21,875 nt of DNA, taken from the NCBI GenBank assembly GCA_910586475.1, contig CAJUHM010000039.1, positions 1 through 21,875 of the forward strand, written 5' to 3'. The position numbers and the translations under genes are program-made. The notes beneath the pieces are model-generated. The model did not search any database. It was given only the letters and a program-made list of their open reading frames with translations, and had not been told where the DNA came from. The stretch is from an uncultured Muribaculaceae bacterium (GTDB taxonomy: Bacteria > Bacteroidota > Bacteroidia > Bacteroidales > Muribaculaceae). Below, piece after piece: positions 7,523 through 16,232 of the stretch. Each line of letters starts with the position of its first letter. Position 1 is the stretch's first letter.

Positions 7523-10090
7523 TCAGTCGCGGGTGTCATTCCTGTCAGGAATGTCAGTTGCGGTTGTGATCCTGTCGGAGTCTTTGTCGTAGTCGACGGT
7601 TATGACCGTGTTGTCTGGGAGGTCGCCTTCGATCAGGATTTCGGCGAGCGGATCTTCGAGATATTTCTGGATTGCGCGTTTGAGGGGGCGGGCACCATAC
7701 TGGATGTCGTAGCCTTTTTCGGCGATGTAGTTCTTTGCGCTGTCGGTCAGGCGGAGAGTGTAGTCGAGGGATTCGATGCGCCGGTAGAATCCGGCGAGTT
7801 CGATGTCGATGATTCTGAAGATGGCCTCTTTGTCGAGAGAGTCGAACATGACGATGTCGTCGATTCGGTTGAGGAATTCGGGCGAGAATGCTTTGTGGAG
7901 CGCTTTGGTGATCACTCCGTTGGCGATTTTCTTCTCGTCGGACCTGGGGACGGAGAATCCGACTCCGGTTCCGAATTCCTTGAGCTGGCGGGTCCCGATG
8001 TTAGAGGTCATGATTATTATTGTGTTCTTGAAGTCGATTCGGCGTCCGAGTCCGTCGGTCAGGCGTCCTTCGTCCATTACCTGAAGAAGGAGGTTGAAGA
8101 TGTCGGGATGGGCTTTTTCGATTTCGTCGAGAAGGACGACAGAATAGGGGCGTCGGCGGACCTGTTCGGTCAGCTGTCCGCCTTCGTCGTAGCCGACATA
8201 GCCCGGAGGCGCACCGACGAGGCGGCTGACGGAAAATTTCTCCATGTATTCACTCATGTCGACGCGGATGAGGGTGTCGGCAGAGTCAAAGAGCTGTTCG
8301 GCCAGTTTTTTAGCAAGATGGGTCTTGCCGACGCCAGTCGGTCCGAGGAACATGAATGTCCCGATCGGTTTGTTGGGGTCTTTGAGCCCGACGCGGTTGC
8401 GCTGGATTGCCTTTACGATTTTGTCGATGGCGTTGTCCTGTCCGATGATCAGGTTTTTGAGGGCGGGGCCCATCAGCCGCAGGCGTCGTCCTTCTGCCTG
8501 GGCTATGCGCTGGGCCGGGACACCTGTCATCATTGCTACGACTTCGGCGACCTTGTCTTCGTCGACGATTTCGCGCTTTGTGTTCAGGTCTTCTTCCCAA
8601 CGCTGTTTTGCGGTGTCGAGGTCACGCCTGAGCTGCTGCTCTCTGTCGCGGAATCCGGCGGCTTTTTCGAAATTCTGTTCCTGGGCGGCCTGGATTTTGC
8701 TGGCTGCTGTTTCTTCGATGGCTTCTTCGAGATCTTCGATTTCCTTGGGTACGACGATGTTTGTTATGTGGACGCGTGATCCGGCTTCGTCGAGGGCGTC
8801 GATCGCTTTGTCGGGGAAGTTGCGGTCGGACATGTAGCGTTCGGTAAGTCTGACGCAGGCCTTGATCGCTTCAGGGGTGTAGGTTACGTTGTGGTGGGCT
8901 TCGTATTTTTCCTTGATGTTCGAGAGGATGGCGAGAGTCTCTTCTTCAGAGGTCGGATCGACTACGACTTTCTGGAAGCGGCGTTCGAGGGCGCCGTCTT
9001 TTTCGATGTTTTTGCGGTATTCGTCGTGGGTTGTCGCTCCGATGCACTGGAGTTCGCCTCTTGCGAGGGCCGGTTTGAGCATGTTGGCGGCGTCCATCGA
9101 TCCGGGGGCGCCTCCGGCTCCGACGATGGTGTGAATCTCGTCGATGAAGAGAATGACGTCGGGGTTCTTCGCCAGTTCGTTGAGCACGGCTTTGACACGT
9201 TCTTCAAACTGGCCGCGATATTTCGTTCCGGCAACCATCGCCGCCATGTCGAGCGAGACGACGCGCTTGCCGAACAGGACGCGTGAAACTTTTCTCTGGA
9301 CAATGCGCAGCGCCAGGCCTTCGACGATGGCCGATTTGCCGACTCCGGGTTCGCCGATGAGGATGGGGTTGTTTTTCTTCCGTCGGCTGAGGATCTGGGC
9401 GAGGCGCTCGATTTCAGTGTCTCGCCCGATTACGGGGTCGAGACGGTTTTCCTCGGCGGCGCGTGTCATGTCGTGGCCGAATTTGTCGAGGGTGGGGGTG
9501 TCGGTGGCGCGAGATGATGAGGGGCGAGAGGTCGCAGATGTGCGTTGGCGGCTTTCGGAGGGGGATTGTCCGTTGTCGGAGGAGTCGTCCATCGGTTCGT
9601 CGTCGTCATCTTCTTCGTCGGCGAAGTCGCCGCCCATGCGGGTTAGTCCGGCCTGATCGGCGAGCGGCCTGTAGAGGGTCTCGTAGCTGACGTTGGCACG
9701 TGAGAACGGTTTCATGAAATTCATTTCTTTAATCTCTTGATTATGGAAAATTGCTAAAAGGAGATGCTCGATGTCAACTTCCTTGCTCCGAAGCAGCCGG
9801 GCTTCGAGCATGCTGAGTTTTATGAGGCGGTTGCACATCGGGCTGGCGGAGATCTGTGATGCTGGGGGCTCTGAGGCGAGTCCCATCTCAAAAAGATCTT
9901 TATCGAGCTGCTGGGTCAGCTCGTAGGCCGAGGTGTCAGTGCAGACACGGTCGATTATGGTCATTATTTTTCTCGACGGTTCGCACAGAAGGCTATAGAG
10001 AAGGTGTTCGGGCTTGATGACCGAAGAGTTGTGGGTCACGGCGATTCTGGTGCTGTCGGAAATGACCTTGTTGAGTTGTGGAGTGAACAT
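7523..10090 (-). CDS. clpC: ATP-dependent Clp protease ATPase subunit ClpC
   Basis: 855 residues from the ATG at 10090. An ATG at 10171 would add 27 unlike residues and would lie inside the promoter, so I reject it. It is an AAA+ unfoldase that feeds substrates to ClpP. It has an N-terminal double Clp repeat (about 1-150) and a very acidic linker (DEEDDDDEPMDD). AAA-1 has Walker A GEPGVGKS near 246 and Walker B FIDEIHT near 314. A UVR-type coiled-coil middle domain follows (about 450-490). AAA-2 has GPTGVGKT near 583 and LLDEIEKAH near 652. A VGF motif near 707 is the expected ClpP-docking loop. The C-terminal domain ends in a charged tail. It is divergent from gyrA. It was named ClpC rather than ClpB because of the short middle domain with the UVR motif. 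Confidence 0.93.
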   Translation of the reverse strand: MFTPQLNKVISDSTRIAVTHNSSVIKPEHLLYSLLCEPSRKIMTIIDRVCTDTSAYELTQQLDKDLFEMGLASEPPASQISASPMCNRLIKLSMLEARLLRSKEVDIEHLLLAIFHNQEIKEMNFMKPFSRANVSYETLYRPLADQAGLTRMGGDFADEEDDDDEPMDDSSDNGQSPSESRQRTSATSRPSSSRATDTPTLDKFGHDMTRAAEENRLDPVIGRDTEIERLAQILSRRKKNNPILIGEPGVGKSAIVEGLALRIVQRKVSRVLFGKRVVSLDMAAMVAGTKYRGQFEERVKAVLNELAKNPDVILFIDEIHTIVGAGGAPGSMDAANMLKPALARGELQCIGATTHDEYRKNIEKDGALERRFQKVVVDPTSEEETLAILSNIKEKYEAHHNVTYTPEAIKACVRLTERYMSDRNFPDKAIDALDEAGSRVHITNIVVPKEIEDLEEAIEETAASKIQAAQEQNFEKAAGFRDREQQLRRDLDTAKQRWEEDLNTKREIVDEDKVAEVVAMMTGVPAQRIAQAEGRRLRLMGPALKNLIIGQDNAIDKIVKAIQRNRVGLKDPNKPIGTFMFLGPTGVGKTHLAKKLAEQLFDSADTLIRVDMSEYMEKFSVSRLVGAPPGYVGYDEGGQLTEQVRRRPYSVVLLDEIEKAHPDIFNLLLQVMDEGRLTDGLGRRIDFKNTIIIMTSNIGTRQLKEFGTGVGFSVPRSDEKKIANGVITKALHKAFSPEFLNRIDDIVMFDSLDKEAIFRIIDIELAGFYRRIESLDYTLRLTDSAKNYIAEKGYDIQYGARPLKRAIQKYLEDPLAEILIEGDLPDNTVITVDYDKDSDRITTATDIPDRNDTRD

Positions 10091-10166
10091 AGGCGTAAGC
10101 GTGAAGAGGCCTTGTCTGTGCCGGTTGAGTGCGGGGACGGGCCTGTTGTTACATAACGGATAGAAT

Positions 10167-10183
10167 TGCAATTATTGTGCCAA
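10167..10183 (-). promoter_or_regulatory. clpC: Sigma-54 -24/-12 promoter of clpC
   Basis: On the minus strand TTGGCACAATAATTGCA matches the sigma-54 consensus (YTGGCAC-N5-TTGCW) at every strongly conserved base, with GG and GC 10 bp apart. The predicted start is near 10156, leaving a leader of about 66 nt to the ATG at 10090. No good -33/-7 promoter was found for clpC. Confidence 0.65.
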
Positions 10184-10246
10184 AAGATGGGGCGTCGGTG
10201 TAAAAAGTGCTAACAAATTTTAAAACACAAAATAAGGCCAGTTAGA

Positions 10247-10278
10247 TTCGTCAGATTGATAAAAAATGGTTATCTTTG
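10247..10278 (+). promoter_or_regulatory. gyrA: Bacteroidetes-type promoter of gyrA
   Basis: The -7 box TATCTTTG at 10271-10278 matches TAnnTTTG exactly; the -33 box TTCG at 10247-10250 is one base off TTTG, with a 20-bp spacer. The leader is about 110 nt and includes a small hairpin (GGAGC/GCTCC, 10294-10311). The rest of the 304-bp gap between clpC and gyrA holds the divergent clpC promoter. Confidence 0.65.
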
Positions 10279-10394
10279 CTTGATAATTTTAGATGGAGCG
10301 GTGTCGGCTCCGGAGTGTCAGACCGTAAACGGATGACGATTCAGCCGGCAGTCGCTTATGCAAGATTTAAGAAACAAAGATTTATAAAAGCCTC

Positions 10395-12953
10395 ATGTTG
10401 GAAGAAGACCGCATTTTAAAAATCAACATTGAAGATGAAATGAAGTCGGCCTACATCGACTATTCTATGTCGGTGATTGTGTCGCGTGCACTGCCGGATG
10501 TCCGTGACGGACTGAAGCCTGTTCACCGTAGAGTCCTTTTCGGAATGAACGAGATGGGCAATACGGCCGACAAACCCCATAAGAAATCGGCCAACTGTGT
10601 CGGCGAAGTGATGGGTAAGTATCACCCGCACGGCGACTCGTCGATCTATGGCACTGTTGTGCGTCTAGCTCAGGACTGGGCCATGCGCTACACTCTTGTG
10701 GACGGCCACGGAAACTTCGGATCGGTCGACGGCGACGGTGCTGCGGCGATGCGTTACACAGAAGTGCGCCTTGACAAAATCGGGGAGGAGATGCTTTCCG
10801 ATATAGATTCGGACACTGTCGATTTTCAGCCGAACTACGATAATTCACGAATGGAGCCGGTCGTGCTTCCAACGCGTTTCCCGAACCTGCTTGTCAATGG
10901 GGCGTCGGGTATCGCTGTCGGTATGGCGACGAATATTCCGCCTCATAACCTGACTGAAGCTATCAATGCTTCGATCGCTCTTGTGGATAATCCCGATCTT
11001 ACGATTCCGGAACTTATGCAATATATTAAGGCGCCGGATTTCCCCACGGGCGGTACGATCTACGGCTACAATGGAGTCAAGGATGCTTTCGAGACCGGCC
11101 GCGGCCGCATAGTGATCCGCGCAAAAGCTGAGATCGAGGCGGAGGCTAACCATGAGAATATAATTGTCACGGAGATCCCTTATAATGTCAATAAGGCTCT
11201 CCTGATTTCATACATCGCCGATCTTGTCAACGAGAAGAAGCTCGACGGGATTGCCGACATCAATGATGAGAGCGACTACAAGGGTATGCGCATTGTCATC
11301 AAGCTGAAGTCGGATGCGAATGCAAACGTGGTGCTTAATAAGCTCTACAAGATGACGCAAATGCAGTCGTCGTTCAGCGTCAATAATGTGGCACTCGTCA
11401 ACGGTCGTCCGAAGACGCTGAATCTCAAGGAGATGCTTGGGGCATTTATTGACCACCGTCATGATGTGGTGATCCGTCGCACTGAGTTTGAACTCAGAAA
11501 GGCGCGCGAAAAGGCCCATATCCTTGAGGGACTTATTATCGCATCGCAGAATATCGACGAGGTCATCCGCATTATCCGTGCGTCCGCTTCTACAGAGAAC
11601 GCACGTGCGACGCTCACCGAGCGTTTCGGTCTGAGCGATGCACAGACGGCTGCAATCGTCGAGATGCGTCTCAAGCAGCTGACCGGCCTGGAGCAGGACA
11701 AGCTGCGCGCGAACTATGAAGATATAATGGCGGAGATTGCCCGTCTTGAAGAGATTCTCAATGACGATTCGGTCTGCCGCGAGCTTATCAAGTCGGAGCT
11801 GGCTGAGGTCCGCGAAAAGTATGGTGACGAACGCCGCACTGATATCGATTACACTGCGGGCGACTTCAATGCAGAGGATTTCTATGCGGATGATGATATG
11901 ATCATCACGATTTCGCATCTCGGATATATCAAACGAACCGCTCTCAGCGAATTCCGCACCCAGAACCGCGGAGGCGTAGGGGCGAAGGGCAGCGATACGC
12001 GCGACGAGGACTTTATCGAGTATATCTATCCGGCCTCGATGCACAATTATATGCTGTTCTTTACCAAGAAGGGCCGCTGCTACTGGCTTAAGGTCTATGA
12101 ACTGCCCGAGGGCGCGAAGAATTCCAAGGGCCGTGCGATCCAGAATCTGCTCAATATCGAGCCGGATGATGCGGTCAATGCAGTCATCCGCGTGAAGGGC
12201 CTTGATGACAAGGAGTTCGTGACTTCGCACAACCTTGTGTTCTGCACGAAGAACGGTGTTGTTAAGAAGACTTCGCTCGAGGCTTATTCGCGTCCGCGTG
12301 CCAATGGTGTGAATGCTATTATTATCCGTGATGATGACCAGCTTATTTCGGTTGAACTGACCGATGGCAATTCGGAGATCCTTATGGCTAACCGCAATGG
12401 ACGCGCTATCCGTTTCCACGAAAGCAAGGTCCGCGAGATGGGTCGCGTGTCGACCGGAGTCCGCGGTATGACTCTCGATGGTGGCGACGATGAGGTTGTC
12501 GGCATGATCTGCATGACTCCAGACACGACGAACAATGTGATGGTTATTTCCGAGAACGGTTACGGCAAACGTTCTGTCCTTGAAGATTACCGCATCACTA
12601 ACCGTGGCGGAAAGGGTGTGAAGACAATTAATGTGACCGAGAAGACGGGTCGCCTTGTCAGCCTCAAGAGTGTCAATGATGAAAATGACCTTGTGATTAT
12701 CAATAAGTCGGGAATCACGCTCCGCATAAAGGTTGCGGATATCCGCGTGCAGGGTCGTGCGACTCAGGGTGTGAAGGTCATCAACCTTGAAAAGCGAAAT
12801 GATACGATCGCTTCTGTCTGCTGTGTTGACTCAGATCCGGAACAGGAGACTGAAGAGGTGGTTATTGCCGAAGGACCTGAAGATGCAGTCGTGTCGGAAA
12901 CAGATGTCGAAGTGACCGACCTTTCGGCTCCGGCGGAAGATTCTGAAGAATAA
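10395..12953 (+). CDS. gyrA: DNA gyrase subunit A
   Basis: 852 residues. It is the breakage-reunion subunit of gyrase, which introduces negative supercoils with GyrB. The catalytic tyrosine is Tyr121 in AAMRYTE. The quinolone region reads GKYHPHGDSSIYG, with Ser82 (E. coli Ser83) kept but Gly86 at the place of E. coli Asp87. The GyrA box QNRGGVG at 523-529 in the C-terminal beta-pinwheel marks it as GyrA rather than ParC. The C-terminus (about 810-852) is an acidic tail rich in Glu and Asp, common in GyrA. The start ATG at 10395 gives the normal MLEEDRILKINIEDEM opening. A hairpin follows the stop, and a TPR gene lies 109 bp downstream, possibly co-transcribed. Confidence 0.97.
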   Translation: MLEEDRILKINIEDEMKSAYIDYSMSVIVSRALPDVRDGLKPVHRRVLFGMNEMGNTADKPHKKSANCVGEVMGKYHPHGDSSIYGTVVRLAQDWAMRYTLVDGHGNFGSVDGDGAAAMRYTEVRLDKIGEEMLSDIDSDTVDFQPNYDNSRMEPVVLPTRFPNLLVNGASGIAVGMATNIPPHNLTEAINASIALVDNPDLTIPELMQYIKAPDFPTGGTIYGYNGVKDAFETGRGRIVIRAKAEIEAEANHENIIVTEIPYNVNKALLISYIADLVNEKKLDGIADINDESDYKGMRIVIKLKSDANANVVLNKLYKMTQMQSSFSVNNVALVNGRPKTLNLKEMLGAFIDHRHDVVIRRTEFELRKAREKAHILEGLIIASQNIDEVIRIIRASASTENARATLTERFGLSDAQTAAIVEMRLKQLTGLEQDKLRANYEDIMAEIARLEEILNDDSVCRELIKSELAEVREKYGDERRTDIDYTAGDFNAEDFYADDDMIITISHLGYIKRTALSEFRTQNRGGVGAKGSDTRDEDFIEYIYPASMHNYMLFFTKKGRCYWLKVYELPEGAKNSKGRAIQNLLNIEPDDAVNAVIRVKGLDDKEFVTSHNLVFCTKNGVVKKTSLEAYSRPRANGVNAIIIRDDDQLISVELTDGNSEILMANRNGRAIRFHESKVREMGRVSTGVRGMTLDGGDDEVVGMICMTPDTTNNVMVISENGYGKRSVLEDYRITNRGGKGVKTINVTEKTGRLVSLKSVNDENDLVIINKSGITLRIKVADIRVQGRATQGVKVINLEKRNDTIASVCCVDSDPEQETEEVVIAEGPEDAVVSETDVEVTDLSAPAEDSEE

Positions 12954-12960
12954 TATTTCG

Positions 12961-12989
12961 ACGGGTGGCTCCGAAAGAGAGCCATCCGT
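12961..12989 (+). terminator. Hairpin after gyrA, weak terminator or attenuator
   Basis: An 11-bp stem with one G-U pair (12961-12971 with 12979-12989, arm ACGGGTGGCTC) and a 7-base loop. No T-run follows, so termination is uncertain; it may allow read-through to the TPR gene or protect the gyrA 3' end. A smaller inverted repeat, GTAAG-AATAA-CTTAC, lies at 13024-13038 before the next gene. Confidence 0.4.
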
Positions 12990-13062
12990 TGAAACCAGAA
13001 TGTAAAAATATTGTTTAACATAGTAAGAATAACTTACCTTAAATAACCAAATTAATTCGATT

Positions 13063-14295
13063 ATGAAAAAAATCAGCTTAATCGCACTGGGTCTTGTCGC
13101 CGGCCTTTCGGCTGTTGCCCAACCCAACGTTGTTAAAGAAGCTGAGGGCTTAGTCAAAGGCAAAAAATTCGACCAGGCTCTCGAAACGGTGAAACCCGCT
13201 TTAACGGATCCTTCGACCATGAACACTGCAAAGCCCTGGTATCTTGTCGGAAAGGCTAATCTTGGAATCTGGGATGATGTTCAGGTGCGCAGCATTACTC
13301 CGGGAGCCGCACAGCCTACTCCTGAGGAGTTGGCCGCAGCTTCGCGTGCGCTTGTGGAGGCATATAACGCATATGTGAAAGCAATGCCCCTCGACCAGCT
13401 TCCTGATGAGAAAGGAAAGGTTAAGCCCAAACATACAAAAGAGATGCGCAAGTCGATCGGAGAGAACTACCGCAGCTATCTGAACGCAGGTCTGAACCTC
13501 TATAATGTGCAGGATTACCCCGGCGCTTATGCTGCGTGGGATCTCTATGTCAATCTTCCGAATGACGAGAATGCCGATCCGAAGGCGTTTGTTGCAGATG
13601 CAGATTCGACAGTAGGCGAAATCGCTTACTATCAGGCGCTCGCAGCTTTCTTCAATAAGGATTTCGAAAATGCTCTCAACAAGGTTCAGAAGGCTATCGG
13701 TCTTGGCTACGAGGCTAAGAATGTCTACCTTGTCGGCCTTGAGGCGGCTGACGCTACAAAAACCACAGCCGCAGCGTCGGAATTCGCACGTAAGGGAAAT
13801 GTGAAATATGGAGCAGATGACATCAGTTTCCTTGCCGGCATTATCAATTCGGAGCTTGCAAAAGATAACTATCCTGCATGTTACGAAGCTATCGGCGAAT
13901 CATTCTCGGTTGCCGCAAACGACTCGATCAAGAGCCTTCTCTACAATGTGAAAGCTATCGTTAATGAACGCGAGGGCAAGATTGAAGATGCAAAGTCGAA
14001 CCTCAGCGAATCAATCAAGCTCGCTCCGCAGAATGCGAAGAGCTATTTTGACATGGGTCGTCTGATTCAGAACGAAGTTGCCGCGATGGAAGATACAGCC
14101 GACGATGCAACCCGTCTGAATGTTCTCGTTCCGAAGATTAAGGATGCAATCAGCTACTATGAGAAGTCTTATGAACTTGATGACACTCAGAGCAGCCTCC
14201 CGCAGTATATCTATCGTCTGTATTATGGCCTCGACCAGAACTATCACCTCGGTCAGGAATATGCCGACAAGGCTGAATACTGGAAGAATATGTGA
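13063..14295 (+). CDS. Secreted TPR-repeat protein
   Basis: 410 residues with a signal peptide of about 19-20 residues ending AVAQ. The mature part is almost all helical with TPR-type repeats: VVKEAEGLVKGKKFDQALETVKPAL, YYQALAAFFNKDFENALNKVQKAI, a repeat near 290-330 with AKSYFDMGRLIQNEV and a final one with YYEKSYELDD. It probably sits in the periplasm and binds partners through the TPR array; none is known. The downstream gene is a paralogue sharing the central block NEKGKVKPK / DEKGKVKPK, NYR, NAG-LY-V-D-GAY-AW. I recall a TPR protein behind gyrA in Bacteroides, so the linkage is probably old. No clear promoter of its own was found; a strong terminator follows. Confidence 0.85.
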   Translation: MKKISLIALGLVAGLSAVAQPNVVKEAEGLVKGKKFDQALETVKPALTDPSTMNTAKPWYLVGKANLGIWDDVQVRSITPGAAQPTPEELAAASRALVEAYNAYVKAMPLDQLPDEKGKVKPKHTKEMRKSIGENYRSYLNAGLNLYNVQDYPGAYAAWDLYVNLPNDENADPKAFVADADSTVGEIAYYQALAAFFNKDFENALNKVQKAIGLGYEAKNVYLVGLEAADATKTTAAASEFARKGNVKYGADDISFLAGIINSELAKDNYPACYEAIGESFSVAANDSIKSLLYNVKAIVNEREGKIEDAKSNLSESIKLAPQNAKSYFDMGRLIQNEVAAMEDTADDATRLNVLVPKIKDAISYYEKSYELDDTQSSLPQYIYRLYYGLDQNYHLGQEYADKAEYWKNM

Positions 14296-14340
14296 TGGTT
14301 GATCTGTCGGCGGTCTGTAGAGGCCGTCCGGCCGGGTCAG

Positions 14341-14396
14341 TATCCGACAAAAAAAGACAGGACCGCACATTGCGGTCCTGTCTTTTTTGTCGGATA
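14341..14396. terminator. Very strong bidirectional terminator
   Basis: Arms 14341-14366 and 14372-14396 are complementary over their whole length apart from one extra A; the loop is ACATT. The GC-rich core (GACAGGACCGC) is flanked by A and T runs on both sides, so it should stop transcription in either direction. It ends the gyrA/TPR unit. Confidence 0.92.
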
Positions 14397-14441
14397 TTGC
14401 CGTCAATTCGACTTGTGGGCTGAAATGAGATGGCAATAAGT

Positions 14442-14473
14442 TGTGTGCGTATAGAAAATAATGCGTAAATTTG
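14442..14473 (+). promoter_or_regulatory. Promoter of the second TPR gene
   Basis: The -7 box TAAATTTG at 14466-14473 is an exact TAnnTTTG match; the -33 region TGTG at 14442-14445 has three of four bases of TTTG with a 20-bp spacer. The leader is about 130 nt and contains a stem: GGGCC/GGCCC (outer, about 14544-14548 with 14583-14587) around CCGGA/TCCGG (inner). Confidence 0.6.
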
Positions 14474-14609
14474 CATTTGTGCGACAGGCGTGATGCCGAT
14501 ATGTCGACACTTTTCTTGCTCTAACCATTAAAATTCATGCGTGGGGCCTCGCTTAGCCGGACTCCTCTTTCCGGAACAGAACGGCCCTGATGTTTGTTTC
14601 AGTAGGTAA

Positions 14610-15836
14610 ATGATTATTATGTTAAGGTTTAGGTTTGTTATATTAGGTTTATTGAGTGGTTTTGTCAGTTATGCGCAACAAAGTGCCGTTAAAGAGGCCG
14701 GGCATATACTATCGACTGCGAAGCCGGATTTTGCCGCGGCATTAAAATCAGTCAAGCCGGCACTTGAACACGAAGATACAAAAACAGATCCGGAAGCATG
14801 GTACTATGCCGGAAAGGCTTCGCTTGGACTGTGGGACCGTATGCTGGTCGATATATCGGTTGGCCAGGAGGTTAAGAATGACCGAAAGAAGGAGTGTGGC
14901 CACAATCTGATAGACAGCTACGATTATTTCCGGCAAGCAATGACATTCGACAGTCTGCCGAATGAAAAGGGGAAGGTCAAACCCAAATATTCGAAGGATA
15001 TTCTAAATATTGTGGCCAAAAACTATCGCGCATTTCGCAATGCCGGGATTTTTCTCTATGATGTGAAGGATCTTCAGGGGGCTTATGATGCTTGGGAGAT
15101 TTACACAACGTTGCCGGCTCGTCTGAAGGCTCAGAAGAAGAATGTGAAGTCTGACTCTCAGGCTGAACTGGGGCAGATCTATTATTATCAGGCTTTGTGT
15201 GCGATGTCGACAAATCAGATGGGCAATGCCATAAGGAAGTTTACAGAGGCACGCGAGACCGGATTTTCAAACAAAGATCTCTATCTCTATGGAATGGAGG
15301 CCGCGAGACGCGAAAATTCGGATTCGATCATGCTCAGCTTTGCGCGTACAGGCAGTGAGCTCTACGGAGATCGGGAGGTCAGTTTCGCATTAGTTTTGAT
15401 CAATGACTGCCTGAAACGGCAGGACTATGAGTCTTGTCAGGCGCTTGCGGATAAGGCGCTTACGGTGAATTCGGATGACAAAGTCAAGAGTCAGCTCTAT
15501 GATGTTCTGGGTGTGATCCGCGACAGTAAGGGCGATTTCGAAGGCGCGCTGGCGAATTTTCAGAAGGCGGTTGTTTATGATCCCAACAGTGCGAAGGCTT
15601 ATTTTGATCTTGCCCGCGTGATATATAATGCGTCGCTGAAGGTTGCTGAATCCGGCGGTGAGGAGAGTGAGGCTAATGCCGCGCCTGGACTTGAAAAGGC
15701 TGCGGAGTATTTTGAGAAAGCATACTCGCTCAATCCGTCAATGTCGCAGATTCCGGAAACGCTCTATGGGATCTACTACCGTCTCGGGGTCGGCTATGAA
15801 GCGAAAGCCACTGAATGGGAGAAGCGCCAGAAGTAG
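14610..15836 (+). CDS. Secreted TPR-repeat protein, paralogue of the upstream gene
   Basis: 408 residues from ATG 14610; a second ATG at 14619 is equally plausible and leaves the same signal peptide (ending SYAQ). It has the same architecture as the gene at 13063: AVKEAGHILS opening, W-YAGKASLGLWD, the LPNEKGKVKPKYSKD block, NAGIFLYDVKDLQGAYDAWE, YYYQALCAMSTNQMGNAIRKF and the late repeat GDFEGALANFQKAV, AKAYFDLARV. It is probably a periplasmic partner-binding protein. Overall similarity to the first copy is clear but the sequences have drifted well apart, so the duplication is not recent. It has its own promoter and a terminator at 16082, 245 bp past the stop. Confidence 0.85.
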   Translation: MIIMLRFRFVILGLLSGFVSYAQQSAVKEAGHILSTAKPDFAAALKSVKPALEHEDTKTDPEAWYYAGKASLGLWDRMLVDISVGQEVKNDRKKECGHNLIDSYDYFRQAMTFDSLPNEKGKVKPKYSKDILNIVAKNYRAFRNAGIFLYDVKDLQGAYDAWEIYTTLPARLKAQKKNVKSDSQAELGQIYYYQALCAMSTNQMGNAIRKFTEARETGFSNKDLYLYGMEAARRENSDSIMLSFARTGSELYGDREVSFALVLINDCLKRQDYESCQALADKALTVNSDDKVKSQLYDVLGVIRDSKGDFEGALANFQKAVVYDPNSAKAYFDLARVIYNASLKVAESGGEESEANAAPGLEKAAEYFEKAYSLNPSMSQIPETLYGIYYRLGVGYEAKATEWEKRQK

Positions 15837-16081
15837 GGGATTGCTGATGCCGAAACGCTGTAAGTGGTAAATACACTCGAACGCATGACTACAGTGTTCG
15901 ACTGTTACGGTGCTGTTGCATGAGTGTGATCAGAAATCGACGGAATTGATTGATCCACAGGCTTGGCTTGGCAGTATATCCAAGCTAAATGAAAAGTTGA
16001 CAGCGTTTAAGAATGGACTGCTGAAAAGCCGTGATTGCATCTTTGCCTTGATATACCTGCACCGACACACGATTGGTATAC
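15837..16081 (+). other. Intergenic stretch without a recognisable gene
   Basis: Between the second TPR gene and its terminator. It holds a small inverted repeat GCTTGG-N8-CCAAGC at 15966-15985 and TCGAAC/GTTCGA around 15872-15902. A 67-codon frame from GTG 15910 runs through the terminator and has no recognisable features; I do not call it a gene. It may be a decayed remnant or a long 3' UTR. Confidence 0.4.
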
Positions 16082-16111
16082 ATCACATTACACATAGATG
16101 TGATTTTTTTT
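16082..16111 (+). terminator. Terminator of the second TPR transcript
   Basis: ATCACAT (16082-16088) pairs with ATGTGAT (16098-16104) around a 9-base loop, followed by a run of eight Ts through 16111. It isolates the degenerate cassette that starts at 16152. Confidence 0.75.
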
Positions 16112-16151
16112 AGTTAAAAATGCTTAATTGCTAAGCTTTTTTATCTTTTTG

Positions 16152-16183
16152 TTTGCAAATCGTCATTCCAGATGCTATATTTG
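16152..16183 (+). promoter_or_regulatory. Consensus promoter of the decayed cassette
   Basis: A perfect -33 TTTG (16152-16155), a 20-bp spacer and a perfect -7 TATATTTG (16176-16183). The predicted start is near 16190, about 43 nt before the ATG at 16233. It is the best-matching promoter in the window, although the gene behind it is broken. Confidence 0.75.
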
Positions 16184-16232
16184 CGAACATAACGCGGTAA
16201 CAACTATTCATTTTCACTAAAACCTATAAACC

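Noticed and set aside
7472..8779. 435-codon open frame on the + strand
   Set aside because: It is antisense to clpC, with a low-complexity Val/Phe/Asp/Glu-rich translation typical of a shadow frame; ClpC on the other strand has all expected motifs.
10091..10171. Longer clpC start at ATG 10171
   Set aside because: It lies within the -24/-12 promoter, upstream of the predicted transcript start, and the added residues do not look like a Clp N-domain.
10194..10213. TTAGCACTT upstream of clpC, like half a CIRCE element
   Set aside because: The inverted second half (GAGTGCTAA after 9 bases) is missing.
11208..12419. 403-codon open frame on the minus strand
   Set aside because: Antisense shadow of gyrA; the translation has no recognisable domain and the GyrA frame is complete.
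15910..16113. 67-codon frame on the + strand from GTG
   Set aside because: It runs through the terminator at 16082-16111, has no clear ribosome-binding site and no recognisable features.
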